A stretch of DNA of 36,429 nt, from contig JAWWAC010000029.1 in assembly GCA_033721915.1 (NCBI GenBank), forward strand, positions 1 through 36,429, in the 5' to 3' direction. Shown here piece by piece: positions 16,848-24,743 of the stretch. Position 1 is the stretch's first letter; each line of letters starts with the position of its first letter. The stretch is from REBR01 sp033721915 (lineage in GTDB: Bacteria > Pseudomonadota > Gammaproteobacteria > Pseudomonadales > Oleiphilaceae). Made by a program: the position numbers and the translations under genes. The notes under the pieces were generated by a model that made no database searches, had not been told where the DNA came from, and saw only the letters and a list, made by a program, of their open reading frames with translations.

Positions 16848-18749
16848 ATGACAACCCCCCCCAAGCGTCATTACCCCCTGTATCGTCTGCCGCTGGCACT
16901 GGCGGTTCTGGCGGGCCTGGCCATGCCGGTGCAGGCCAAGATCAGCTTTAATCTGATGGGCTTTGAGACCGATGTGGAAGGGCGCCTTTCCGCCGGTATC
17001 GGTGTCCGTGTTGAGTCGCAGGACAAGGACCTGATTTCACAGGGTAACCTGGGCCCGGAGTTTGCTTTTACCAATACCGGGGCTTCCTCCAACAACTTCG
17101 ACGATGGCAACCTCAATTTTGAACAGGGCGATCCCTACACGCAGTTTGTCAGTGGTCGACTGGATATTTTCACGCAATATTTTCCCGACCTGGGTAATGT
17201 GGATCGGGTGGGGGGATTTCTGCGAACCCGCTATGTCTACGACTATGAGTTGCACGACGAGGAGCGGGCGCTGGACCCTGTGGGTCAGCGTCGCAGCCTG
17301 ACGCAGGAGGGGCGTGACAATGCCGCTCAGGGTGAGATTCTGGACGCCTATGTGTTCATGGACGGTTTTGTGTTTGACCGTCCTTACGGAATCCGCTACG
17401 GACGCCAGGTGCTGAACTGGGGCGAGAGCACCTTTATTCAGGGAGGCATCAATACCACCAGCCCGCTGGACGCGCCGGCTGCCCGCAAACCCGGTGCGCA
17501 GCTGGAGGAAATCCTGATTCCCGTGGAAATGCTTTACGGCAACATGACCTTTGGTGACCTCACGCTGGAAGCCTTCCTGCAGACCAAATGGGAGCCGTTT
17601 AAGGTGGACGATTGTGGCACCTATTTCTCCACCGCCGATGTGGCCTCCGATGGTTGTGGGCCTGTGCTTCTGGGTGGGCAGGTGCCCGATTCCCAGGCGC
17701 TGGAAGAAGGCTTCCTGGCACCCCGTGAAAGCGATCAGGTGCCGCCGGACCGGGGGCAGTTTGGTGTGGCCGGGCGGTATTTTTCCGACATGCTCAATGG
17801 TGAGGTGGGGCTTTACTATCAGAGGCTGCACAGCCGCCTGCCACTGCTCAGTGGGCGCGCCAACAACCCCTCCAGCCCGAGCGCCAACCAGGACAATACC
17901 CAGGCTGAGCCTTTTACGGCGTTTCCCAGCTATTTCGTGGAGTACCCCGAAGATATCGACCAGTTCGGTATCAGTTACAGCACCACTCTGTTGGGTGGCA
18001 CTTCCATTGGCGGTGAGTACAGCTACAAGCGCAACCTGCCGGTACAGATCAATACCATCGACCTGATTTTTGCCGGACTCCAGCAGAGAGGCCCTAACGG
18101 CGAGATTCTCAGCAAGTACGAAAGACAGCTGCGTGAGCAGAACCCGGACAAGAACTTTGCCCGTGAGGCGGTGCCCGGATTCAAGCGATTCGGCGTTTCT
18201 CAGCTGCAGGGCACCGTGATCCACTTTGTGGACCGGGTCATGGGGGCGGACCGGTTTATCTTCCTGGCGGAAGTGGGTGGCACCTATGTGCACGACCTGC
18301 CGGACCAGGATGTGCTGGAGTTCGGCCGTTCAGGACTGTTCGGCGTGGGGCCACGGCCCGTGGAGGGGGAGAACTTTACCGGCGATAACTGTCGGGAAGG
18401 CCCCGGTGGCAGTGTTGGCCAGAACATCAACCCCAGTAACTGCCGCAGCGACGGTTACACGACCGCGTTTTCATGGGGCTACCGGACGGTATTTGCCTGG
18501 CAGTACAACAACTCTCTATGGGGCGCCAATCTGACACCCTCCATCTTTTTCTCCCACGATGTCAAAGGGTATGCGCCGGAACCGGCGGCCAATTTCCGGG
18601 AAGGGAACAAGCAGCTGGGGCTGACGCTCAACGCCACTTTCTTGAATGCCTACTCGGCCGAACTGACCTACAGCGCCTTCTTTGATGGCCGCTACAACGA
18701 TGTGCGCGATCGGGACTTTGTCGCCGCCAGCATTAATTACACCTTCTGA
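16848..18749 (+). CDS. DUF1302 outer-membrane beta-barrel protein, cassette B
   Basis: The 633-residue paralog of the protein at 9913 starts at ATG 16848, which has GGAG nine bases upstream; an upstream in-frame ATG at 16776 gives a Cys/Arg-rich leader unlike a signal peptide and is rejected. The signal peptide ends at MPVQA. The mature chain begins KISFNLMGFETDVEGRLSAG and keeps GNLGPEFAFTNTGASS, RYGRQVLNWGESTFIQGGIN, and both Cys pairs (DDCGTYFSTADVASDGCG and GDNCREG to PSNC). It ends SINYTF with the C-terminal Phe of an outer-membrane barrel. Together with the lipase-like gene upstream it repeats the order of cassette A. A 416-base gap with its own promoter separates it from the next DUF1329 gene. 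Confidence 0.88.
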   Translation: MTTPPKRHYPLYRLPLALAVLAGLAMPVQAKISFNLMGFETDVEGRLSAGIGVRVESQDKDLISQGNLGPEFAFTNTGASSNNFDDGNLNFEQGDPYTQFVSGRLDIFTQYFPDLGNVDRVGGFLRTRYVYDYELHDEERALDPVGQRRSLTQEGRDNAAQGEILDAYVFMDGFVFDRPYGIRYGRQVLNWGESTFIQGGINTTSPLDAPAARKPGAQLEEILIPVEMLYGNMTFGDLTLEAFLQTKWEPFKVDDCGTYFSTADVASDGCGPVLLGGQVPDSQALEEGFLAPRESDQVPPDRGQFGVAGRYFSDMLNGEVGLYYQRLHSRLPLLSGRANNPSSPSANQDNTQAEPFTAFPSYFVEYPEDIDQFGISYSTTLLGGTSIGGEYSYKRNLPVQINTIDLIFAGLQQRGPNGEILSKYERQLREQNPDKNFAREAVPGFKRFGVSQLQGTVIHFVDRVMGADRFIFLAEVGGTYVHDLPDQDVLEFGRSGLFGVGPRPVEGENFTGDNCREGPGGSVGQNINPSNCRSDGYTTAFSWGYRTVFAWQYNNSLWGANLTPSIFFSHDVKGYAPEPAANFREGNKQLGLTLNATFLNAYSAELTYSAFFDGRYNDVRDRDFVAASINYTF

Positions 18750-18925
18750 GGCCGAGCGGTCCGGGTCCGGTCGAGGGAGGATCCGGACAAACAAGGTAAA
18801 ATCTTCGCAACCGTTGGCGAGCAGGTAAGGGAATACCCTCTCTGCCAGGCCCGGCTGTTCCGGTTTTGCGGCCGGAAGGCGCTGTGACGGGCCTCCGACA
18901 CGCTCAGTGGATGGCCATATTGTAA
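18750..18925. other. Non-coding stretch after the cassette B barrel gene
   Basis: This is the first part of a 416-base gap (18750-19165). It holds two inverted repeats without T-runs: GTCCGG (18759-18764) with CCGGAC (18783-18788), and TTCCGG (18858-18863) with CCGGAA (18872-18877) nested inside a longer GC-rich fold. Either could act as a factor-dependent 3' end for the barrel transcript. No coding sequence is convincing here. Confidence 0.4.
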
Positions 18926-18953
18926 TTGACTCGCCCCACAGAATGCTTAGAAT
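18926..18953 (+). promoter_or_regulatory. Sigma-70-like promoter of DUF1329 paralog 2
   Basis: TTGACT (18926-18931) and TAGAAT (18948-18953) are separated by 16 bases, matching five of six consensus bases in each hexamer. The predicted transcript has a leader of roughly 205 bases before the ATG at 19166. It makes this DUF1329 gene independent of the barrel gene upstream. Confidence 0.6.
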
Positions 18954-19165
18954 GGCCTTTACAGACTGACTGAAACATTCGGTCGGTTCTTCGCAGATAC
19001 AGTCTCAGGTGTGGGCCCTAATCGTATCTTGTTTACTGTCTCCTCAAAGCTTCATTCCCTTATATGGCCACTTCCGCATGGTGACCGGTTTCGGTGCATT
19101 GGCACGAACCGCGGTGTGTTGTGCGCCCGACCCGAATCAATAAGCTCAACAAAACAGGAGTACCC

Positions 19166-20512
19166 ATGAAAACACAAATGAAATTTCTCGTGAGCGGCGT
19201 ACTGAGCTGCTCCATGGTCATGGCCGGCGGTGCCGCCGTTGCCAGCGAGCTGGGTGGTGACAAGCTCACCGTGATTGGTGCTGAGCGTGCTGGCAACGGC
19301 GATGAAATTCCGGCCTATGACGGGGGGCTCTCCACAGCGCCTGCCAATTACGCGGGTGACAAGCGTTACGTCAATCCGTTCCCCGATGACAAGGAGCTGT
19401 TCCGCATTGATCAGAGCAACGTGGATCAGTACAAGGACAAGCTGTCTCCCGGCCAGGTGGCCATGATCAAGAAGAACAAAGACTTCTTCATGCCGGTCTA
19501 TGAGACGCGCCGTACAGCGACTTACCCCGATGCGTGGAACAAGCAGACCATCGAAAACGACAGCAAAGTCGAGCTGGAAGCCAGCGGCAACGGTATCCTC
19601 AACTACGAGACCGGTACGCCGTTTCCCACCCCGGAAGCGGGCCAGGAGATCATCTTCAATCACACCACCCGTTTCCGCGGTGGTTCCGTGAAGCGTAACA
19701 TTGCCCAGATGGCGCCCCAGACAGACGGCTCCTTCAGCACCGTGCGCCTGACCGAGGACATTACCTACCCGACCTACCTGGTCGACTACGTTCCGGAAGA
19801 GCACGACAACATCCTGTTCTACTTCCGCCAGACCACCACCGCCCCCTCACGGTTGTCCGGTAACGTGCTGCTGGTGCACGAGACCATCAACCAGGTGAAG
19901 GAAGGCCGCAGTGCCTGGATCTACAACTCAGGACAGCGTCGTGTGCGTCGTGCCCCCAACGTGGCCTACGACGGCCCGGGTACAGCGGCGGACGGTCAGC
20001 GCACCGCCGACAACCTGGACCTGTTCAACGGCGCTCCGGACCGCTACAACTGGGAAATCATCGGCAAGCAGGAAATGTACATCCCCTACAACGCCTATGA
20101 TCTGCTGAGCACCGACCTGACCTATGACGAAATCGTTCAGCCCGGTCACATCGACCAGTCGCTGACCCGTTACGAGCTGCACCGTGTCTGGCATGTGCGC
20201 GCCACTCTCAAGGAAAACGAGCGTCACATCTACGCACAGCGTGACTTCTACGTGGACGAGGACAGCTGGCAGATCGCCGTGGTGGACCACTACGACGGCC
20301 GTGGCGAGCTGTGGCGTCTGGCGGAAGCCCACTTCTTCCAGGTGTATGACGAAGACATTCCTTTCTATGCCTTCGAGACCCTGTACGACATGCTCTCAGG
20401 CCGCTACCTGCTGATTGGTCTGACCAACGAGGAAGCCGACCCTTACGACTTCAACACGGAGCGTCGTGCTTCCTTCTACACCCCAGCCGCACTGCGTCGC
20501 TCAGGCCGATAA
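19166..20512 (+). CDS. DUF1329 protein, paralog 2
   Basis: The 448-residue protein starts at ATG 19166 with AGGAG six bases upstream; the in-frame ATG at 19094 would precede the signal peptide by 24 residues and is rejected. The signal peptide is MKTQMKFLVSGVLSCSMVMA with cleavage near AVA-SEL. The chain then goes quickly into GAERAGNGDEIPAYDGGL, slightly shorter at the N-terminus than the other paralogs. All later DUF1329 blocks are present (YVNPFPDDKELFRID, RGGSVKRN, LLVHETINQV, SGQRRVRRAPNVAYDGPGT, RYELHRVWHVRATL). It sits after cassette B, so it is the positional equivalent of paralog 1. It has its own promoter and a strong terminator. Confidence 0.88.
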   Translation: MKTQMKFLVSGVLSCSMVMAGGAAVASELGGDKLTVIGAERAGNGDEIPAYDGGLSTAPANYAGDKRYVNPFPDDKELFRIDQSNVDQYKDKLSPGQVAMIKKNKDFFMPVYETRRTATYPDAWNKQTIENDSKVELEASGNGILNYETGTPFPTPEAGQEIIFNHTTRFRGGSVKRNIAQMAPQTDGSFSTVRLTEDITYPTYLVDYVPEEHDNILFYFRQTTTAPSRLSGNVLLVHETINQVKEGRSAWIYNSGQRRVRRAPNVAYDGPGTAADGQRTADNLDLFNGAPDRYNWEIIGKQEMYIPYNAYDLLSTDLTYDEIVQPGHIDQSLTRYELHRVWHVRATLKENERHIYAQRDFYVDEDSWQIAVVDHYDGRGELWRLAEAHFFQVYDEDIPFYAFETLYDMLSGRYLLIGLTNEEADPYDFNTERRASFYTPAALRRSGR

Positions 20513-20539
20513 CGCCAGCGTCACAGCAAGCACTGAAAA

Positions 20540-20572
20540 AACCGGGGCCGGTAACGGCTCCGGTTTTTTTTT
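20540..20572 (+). terminator. Terminator after DUF1329 paralog 2
   Basis: AACCGGGGCC (20540-20549) pairs with GGCTCCGGTT (20556-20565), with a single G-U wobble, and runs into nine T (20564-20572). This is a textbook intrinsic terminator. Confidence 0.93.
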
Positions 20573-20636
20573 GTCTGAAAAACCCCCTTTTCCCTTGCAC
20601 CTCGCGGGCGTCAGCCACATGGATGCAGGCCGGGTC

Positions 20637-20703
20637 TTTGCCGGTTTGTCATCAGGCCTTGTCATTAAAGTGATTGACCCCCTGCCGGGACCATAGTCTT
20701 ATG
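20637..20703 (+). promoter_or_regulatory. Conserved promoter element, copy A (before DUF1329 paralog 3)
   Basis: This 67-base element is repeated before the next paralog (22252-22318) with 56 of 67 identical positions. It contains TTGACC (20674-20679) and TCTTAT (20697-20702) at 17-base spacing, a good sigma-70 arrangement. A 24-base block around the -35 is identical in both copies, while nine bases of the spacer have diverged without length change. Two direct TTGTCAT repeats (20646-20652 and 20659-20665) lie just upstream of the -35 and may bind an activator. The predicted leader is about 70 bases. Confidence 0.75.
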
Positions 20704-20754
20704 CGGGGACAGCCCGGGTCAGACAGTGCGGACTGATCGCCCCGGGCGAAGGCC

Positions 20755-20774
20755 AACAACAAGAATCCAAGGAG
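20755..20774 (+). promoter_or_regulatory. AACAACAA motif and ribosome-binding site of DUF1329 paralog 3
   Basis: AACAACAAGAA begins at 20755 and is followed by the AGGAG ribosome-binding site (20770-20774) that selects the GTG start at 20782. AAYAAYAA near a start codon is the Hfq/Crc target motif of pseudomonad carbon catabolite repression. Whether Crc exists in this organism is unknown. Confidence 0.45.
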
Positions 20775-20781
20775 CAGGCAA

Positions 20782-22143
20782 GTGAAGACAGACAACAAAG
20801 CCACTGTAGCCGGGCTGGCCCTGGGGATACTGTTTTTTTCAGCCCCCCTGGCGGCAGCGGTCACCGAAGAGCAGGCCGCCCAGCTGGGGGAGACGCTCAC
20901 CCGGATCGGCGCCGAGCGGGCCGGGAACGGGGACGAGATTCCCGATTACGAAGGAGGGCTCTCCGATATTCCCCCGGATTACAAAGGAGACAGCCGATAC
21001 GTCAATCCCTTTCCCGGGGATGAAGAGCTGTTCCGTATTGATCAGAGCAATGTGGAGGAATACCGGGACCGCCTGTCACCCGGGCAGGTGGCGTTGATCA
21101 AGACGTATGACAGCTACTTCATGCCGGTCTACCAGACCCGTCGCACCGCCCGGATGCCGGACTCCTGGCTTGAGCGGACTCTGGACAACGCCACCCGGGT
21201 GTCACTGGAGTCCAGTGGCAACGGCATGCTGAACTATGAAACCGGGACGCCATTCCCCATTCCCAGTGCCGGTCAGGAGATTATCTTCAACCACACCACC
21301 CGTTACCGGGGCGGCTCCATTACCCGTAACAGCGCCCAGATTGTGCCCCAGACCAATGGCGATTTCAGTGTGGTCCGGCTGACGGAAGATCTCACTTACC
21401 CCACCTACCTGGTCGATTACCAGGAAGGGGAGCACGACAACATCCTGTTCTATTTCCGCCAGACCACCACCTCCCCGTCCCGCCTGTCCGGCAACGTGCT
21501 GCTGGTTCACGAGACCATCGACCAGGTGAAGGAGGGCCGCAGTGCCTGGCTGTACAACTCCGGCCAGCGCCGCGTGCGCCGGGCGCCCAATGTGGCCTAT
21601 GACGGCCCGGGGACCGCCTCAGAGGGCCAGCGCACGGCGGATAACCTGGACATGTTCAACGGCGCACCGGACCGCTACAACTGGGAAATACTGGGCAAGA
21701 AGGAAATGTACATTCCCTACAACGCCTACGACCTGACCAGCGACGAGCTGAGTTATGACGACATTATCCAGCCCGGCCATATCAACCAGTCACTGACCCG
21801 TTACGAGCTGCACCGGGTCTGGCATGTGCGGGCCACACTCAGGGAAGGTGAGCGTCATATCTATGCACAACGGGACTTCTATGTGGATGAGGATACCTGG
21901 CAGATTGCCGTGGTGGACCACTACGACGGCCGTGGTGATCTGTGGCGGGTGGCGGAATCCCACAAGCTCCAGGCTTATGAACACGACATTCCCTCGGCCG
22001 CTTTCGAGACGCTGACGGACATACTGTCCGGACGCTACCTGGTGAATGGCCTGACCAACGAGGAAAGCACACCCTTTGTCATAGGCACCGAGCGCCGTGG
22101 CTCTTTTTACACCCCGGCCGCACTGCGTCGTGCTGGACGCTGA
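20782..22143 (+). CDS. DUF1329 protein, paralog 3
   Basis: The 453-residue protein uses a GTG start (20782) supported by AGGAG seven bases upstream. Its signal peptide (KTDNKATVAGLALGILFFSA, cleavage near LAA-AVT) differs from those of the other three paralogs. The mature chain begins TEEQAAQLGETLTRIGAERA and keeps every DUF1329 block, including YVNPFPGDEELFRID, RGGSITRN, LLVHETIDQVKEGRSAW and RYELHRVWHVRATL. The C-terminal region is the most diverged part (HDIPSAAFETLTDILSG against the HIPFYAFE type elsewhere). It is a monocistronic unit with its own promoter element and terminator. A role parallel to the other paralogs but under different control is inferred. Confidence 0.88.
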   Translation: MKTDNKATVAGLALGILFFSAPLAAAVTEEQAAQLGETLTRIGAERAGNGDEIPDYEGGLSDIPPDYKGDSRYVNPFPGDEELFRIDQSNVEEYRDRLSPGQVALIKTYDSYFMPVYQTRRTARMPDSWLERTLDNATRVSLESSGNGMLNYETGTPFPIPSAGQEIIFNHTTRYRGGSITRNSAQIVPQTNGDFSVVRLTEDLTYPTYLVDYQEGEHDNILFYFRQTTTSPSRLSGNVLLVHETIDQVKEGRSAWLYNSGQRRVRRAPNVAYDGPGTASEGQRTADNLDMFNGAPDRYNWEILGKKEMYIPYNAYDLTSDELSYDDIIQPGHINQSLTRYELHRVWHVRATLREGERHIYAQRDFYVDEDTWQIAVVDHYDGRGDLWRVAESHKLQAYEHDIPSAAFETLTDILSGRYLVNGLTNEESTPFVIGTERRGSFYTPAALRRAGR

Positions 22144-22170
22144 TACCGTCTGGTCACGTTCCTGTCCATG

Positions 22171-22204
22171 AATCCGGGGGCGCTTATGGGGTCCCGGATT
22201 TTTT
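22171..22204 (+). terminator. Terminator after DUF1329 paralog 3
   Basis: AATCCGGG (22171-22178) and CCCGGATT (22193-22200) form a perfect 8-bp stem leading into six T (22199-22204). Confidence 0.9.
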
Positions 22205-22251
22205 GTCGGCCAGAAATACACAGTTTGCCCATGGGGCTGATGAGGCAGGGC

Positions 22252-22318
22252 TTTGCCCATTTGTCATCAGCCCTTGTCATTAAAGTGATTGACCCGGGGA
22301 GCTCACCATAGTCTTATG
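22252..22318 (+). promoter_or_regulatory. Conserved promoter element, copy B (before DUF1329 paralog 4)
   Basis: This is the second copy of the 67-base element at 20637-20703. TTGACC (22289-22294) and TCTTAT (22312-22317) are again 17 bases apart, with the same tandem TTGTCAT repeats upstream. It accounts for the middle of the 337-base gap 22144-22480. The rest of that gap is the terminator above and a leader of about 155 bases. Confidence 0.75.
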
Positions 22319-22455
22319 ACGGCTGCCGCAGATAAGGCAGCGCTTGCTTGGTTTTGCGGCGTCCTGGCTCTGTGCTTCGATCCGGAAGGCAAAAACTACG
22401 AACCGGTCATGACTGGAAAGCGTCTATGGATCATGGGCGTTTACAGTGACGTTCG

Positions 22456-22476
22456 AACAACAATAACCATGAAGGA
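22456..22476 (+). promoter_or_regulatory. AACAACAATAA motif and ribosome-binding site of DUF1329 paralog 4
   Basis: AACAACAATAA (22456-22466) precedes AAGGA (22472-22476), five bases before ATG 22481. The A-rich run is a second exact AAYAAYAA match close to a start codon in this cluster. Confidence 0.45.
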
Positions 22477-22480
22477 AACA

Positions 22481-23848
22481 ATGATGTTAACGATGCGTTA
22501 TCAAGGTATTGCTGCGGCCATTCTGGGCTGTTCACTGGTCCTGGCGGCACCCGTGCATGCCAGGGTCTCCCCGGAGGAGGCGGCAAAACTGGGCAACGAA
22601 CTGACGGATGTGGGCGCCGAGCGCGCCGGCAACGGCAATGAGATCCCCGAGTTCACCGGTGGCCTGATCGAGCCCCCGGCGGACTACAAGGGGGATATGC
22701 GTTACGTGGACCCATTTCCCGAGGACAAAGAGCTGTTCCGTATTGACCAGAGCAATGTGGACGAATACGCCGAGCGCCTGAGCCCGGGTCAGATCAAGAT
22801 GATCAAGACCTACGAAGACTACTTCCTGCCGGTGTTCAAGACCCGTCGCACCAACGCCTACCCCAAACACTGGCGTGACCAGACCAAGATGAACGCCCTG
22901 AGCGTGGATCTGGAGCCCAGCGGCAACGGTATTCTCAACTACGAAACCGGCACCCCTTTCCCCATTCCCAAGAACGGTGAAGAGGTGTTCTTCAACCACA
23001 CCACCCGCTTCCGTGGCGGTTCACTGCAGCGCAACAGCGCCGCCATAGCACCCCAGACCGATGGCAATTTCAGCGTGGTGCGGGTGACCGAGGACATTAC
23101 CTACCCCACGGCTCTGGTCGACTATGAGGAGGGTGAGCACGACAACATCCTGTTCTACTTCCGTCAGACCACCACAGCGCCATCGCGCCTGTCCGGCAAC
23201 GTGCTGCTGGTGCATGAGACCATCGACCAGGTGAAAGAGGGCCGCAGCGCCTGGCTGTACAACTCCGGTCAGCGTCGCGTGCGTCGTGCCCCTAACGTGG
23301 CCTATGATGGCCCCGGCACCAACACCGACGGCCAGAGCACGGCGGACAACCTGGACCTGATGAACGGCGCACCGGACCGTTACAACTGGGAAATCATCGG
23401 CAAGAAGGAGATGTACATCCCCTACAACGCCTACCGGTTGGGCAGTGTGGATCTGAGCTATGACGACATTATTGGCCCGGGGCATATTGACCAGTCACTG
23501 ACCCGTTACGAGTTGCACCGCGTCTGGCATGTGCGTGCCACCCTGAAAGAGGGTGAGCGCCATGTGTACGCCCGTCGGGACCTGTACGTGGATGAGGACA
23601 GCTGGCAGATTGCCCTGGTGGACCATTACGACGGACGCGGCGAGCTGTGGCGTCTGGGCGAGGCCCACAACTCACAGGCCTATGACCATCTGATCCCGTT
23701 CTACGCCTTCGAGACTCTGTACGACATGCTCTCGGGCCGCTACCTGGTGGTGGGCATGACCAACGAGGAGGAAGAGCCGTTCGTCTTCAACACCGAGCGT
23801 CGCGCCTCTTTCTATACCCCGGCGGCACTGCGTCGCTCAGGCCGCTGA
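22481..23848 (+). CDS. DUF1329 protein, paralog 4
   Basis: The 455-residue protein is taken to start at ATG 22481, because AAGGA lies just upstream and a normal signal peptide follows (MMLTMRYQGIAAAILGCSLV, cleavage near VHA-RVS). The second ATG at 22484 or one at 22469 are alternatives. The mature chain starts RVSPEEAAKLGNELTDVGAE. All family blocks are present, with small changes such as ETGTPFPIPKNGEEVFF and an AYRLGSVDLSYDD segment where the others have AYDL. A DGQSTADN replaces DGQRTADN. It is transcribed alone, between its own promoter element and a strong terminator. Confidence 0.88.
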   Translation: MMLTMRYQGIAAAILGCSLVLAAPVHARVSPEEAAKLGNELTDVGAERAGNGNEIPEFTGGLIEPPADYKGDMRYVDPFPEDKELFRIDQSNVDEYAERLSPGQIKMIKTYEDYFLPVFKTRRTNAYPKHWRDQTKMNALSVDLEPSGNGILNYETGTPFPIPKNGEEVFFNHTTRFRGGSLQRNSAAIAPQTDGNFSVVRVTEDITYPTALVDYEEGEHDNILFYFRQTTTAPSRLSGNVLLVHETIDQVKEGRSAWLYNSGQRRVRRAPNVAYDGPGTNTDGQSTADNLDLMNGAPDRYNWEIIGKKEMYIPYNAYRLGSVDLSYDDIIGPGHIDQSLTRYELHRVWHVRATLKEGERHVYARRDLYVDEDSWQIALVDHYDGRGELWRLGEAHNSQAYDHLIPFYAFETLYDMLSGRYLVVGMTNEEEEPFVFNTERRASFYTPAALRRSGR

Positions 23849-23868
23849 TAGCCAGGCTGCCGGACAAA

Positions 23869-23904
23869 AACCCCGGGTTGGCGCAAGCCGGCCCGGGGTT
23901 TTTT
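23869..23904. terminator. Bidirectional terminator between DUF1329 paralog 4 and SIMPL gene
   Basis: AACCCCGGG (23869-23877) pairs with CCCGGGGTT (23892-23900). Six T follow on the plus strand and five on the minus strand, so it can serve both converging genes. The stop codon of the leftward gene touches its right edge. Confidence 0.9.
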
Positions 23905-24611
23905 CATTCCAGGGCAAATACCACCCGGACCCGGGCCTCCAGTGTCATTTCACCAGCACGGTAGGCGCTTTCCTCCTGGCTCTCGCTGGCCGTGCGAAGC
24001 ATGGCGTGGGGTGATGGGGAATGCGTGATTTCCTCTTCAATGCGCAGTGCCCGCCCGAGGGAACGCTCCGCCTCCTGCGCCAGGACCTGTGCCTTGCGCC
24101 GGGCATCGGACAGGGCCTGACCCAGGGCCTGGTCGCGCAGTGATTGCGTGTCTGCCAGCCCCTGTCCGGCCGGGTGCAACTGGGTAAAGCCAATGTCGGT
24201 GAGTCCCGATAACAGCGCCCCGTAGCGCTCCAGACCTTCCACCCGGAAATGCACATCCCGGGTGAGCCGGTGACCCACCAGTTTCTGCTCCGGTTGCCAC
24301 TGCCACACCGGCTGCAGTTCCACCTGGGTGGCCTGTACCGACTCCCGGGGCAGTCCCAGATTGTCCGCCAGTGCCAGGGCGGCGCGGATGTCCTGGTCCA
24401 CCGCCCTGTGCATGGCCCGGATATCCTCACCCTCGCGACGGCTGGCCCCCCGGAGGTGGAAAATCGTGGGGCTGGCACGGACTTCCCCCAGCCCGCTGAC
24501 CGTGACCTGTTCCTGCTCAAGGGAAGGGTCGGGAGAGGGCGCCTGTGTGCAGCCGGTGAGAGCCAGTGTGAAGATTACCAGTGTGGGGATCAGTCCGGGC
24601 TGTATGGGCAT
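23904..24611 (-). CDS. SIMPL-domain (DUF541) lipoprotein
   Basis: The 235-residue protein starts at ATG 24611, with GGAG about seven bases upstream; the in-frame ATG at 24632 lacks such a site. A lipoprotein signal ends LTGC (C21). The mature part is a SIMPL/DUF541 domain: VTVSGLGEVRASPTIFHLRG at its start, then the long helix of alternating Ala/Leu/Arg, QATQVELQPVWQWQ, and the LRDQALGQALSDARRKAQVLA helix. The family is periplasmic, with members such as E. coli YggE, and is loosely tied to oxidative stress or membrane-protein interaction; the biochemical role is unknown. A FliA-like promoter lies directly upstream. Confidence 0.85.
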   Translation of the reverse strand: MPIQPGLIPTLVIFTLALTGCTQAPSPDPSLEQEQVTVSGLGEVRASPTIFHLRGASRREGEDIRAMHRAVDQDIRAALALADNLGLPRESVQATQVELQPVWQWQPEQKLVGHRLTRDVHFRVEGLERYGALLSGLTDIGFTQLHPAGQGLADTQSLRDQALGQALSDARRKAQVLAQEAERSLGRALRIEEEITHSPSPHAMLRTASESQEESAYRAGEMTLEARVRVVFALE

Positions 24612-24641
24612 GGGGGTCTCCGTCAGTCTCAAGTACCGGGA

Positions 24642-24664
24642 TTATCGGCCGTTAAGGAAGAAAC
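24642..24664 (-). promoter_or_regulatory. FliA (sigma-28)-like promoter reading into the SIMPL gene
   Basis: On the minus strand GTTT (24661-24664) and GCCGATAA (24642-24649) are separated by exactly 11 bases. GCCGATAA is the full sigma-28 -10 consensus and GTTT is half of the -35 (TAAAGTTT). The leader to ATG 24611 would be about 25 bases. The divergent neighbour is a chemoreceptor, which makes motility control plausible. One chance copy of such an octamer is expected in a window this size. Confidence 0.4.
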
Positions 24665-24743
24665 GAAAAGACACAATGCCTACGGCGACCTTTGACTACA
24701 CTGCAAGGGTCGCTGTCTGACCCTTCAAAGCCCTGCGGAGCCC

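Noticed and set aside
22289..22480. 64-residue N-terminal extension of DUF1329 paralog 4
   Set aside because: It would start inside the conserved promoter element and precede an evident signal peptide; AAGGA points to ATG 22481.
20782..23848. DUF1329 paralogs 3 and 4 as a very recent tandem duplication
   Set aside because: The proteins differ at many positions, with different signal peptides and C-terminal regions. The duplication is therefore old, and the strong promoter similarity needs selection or conversion to explain it.
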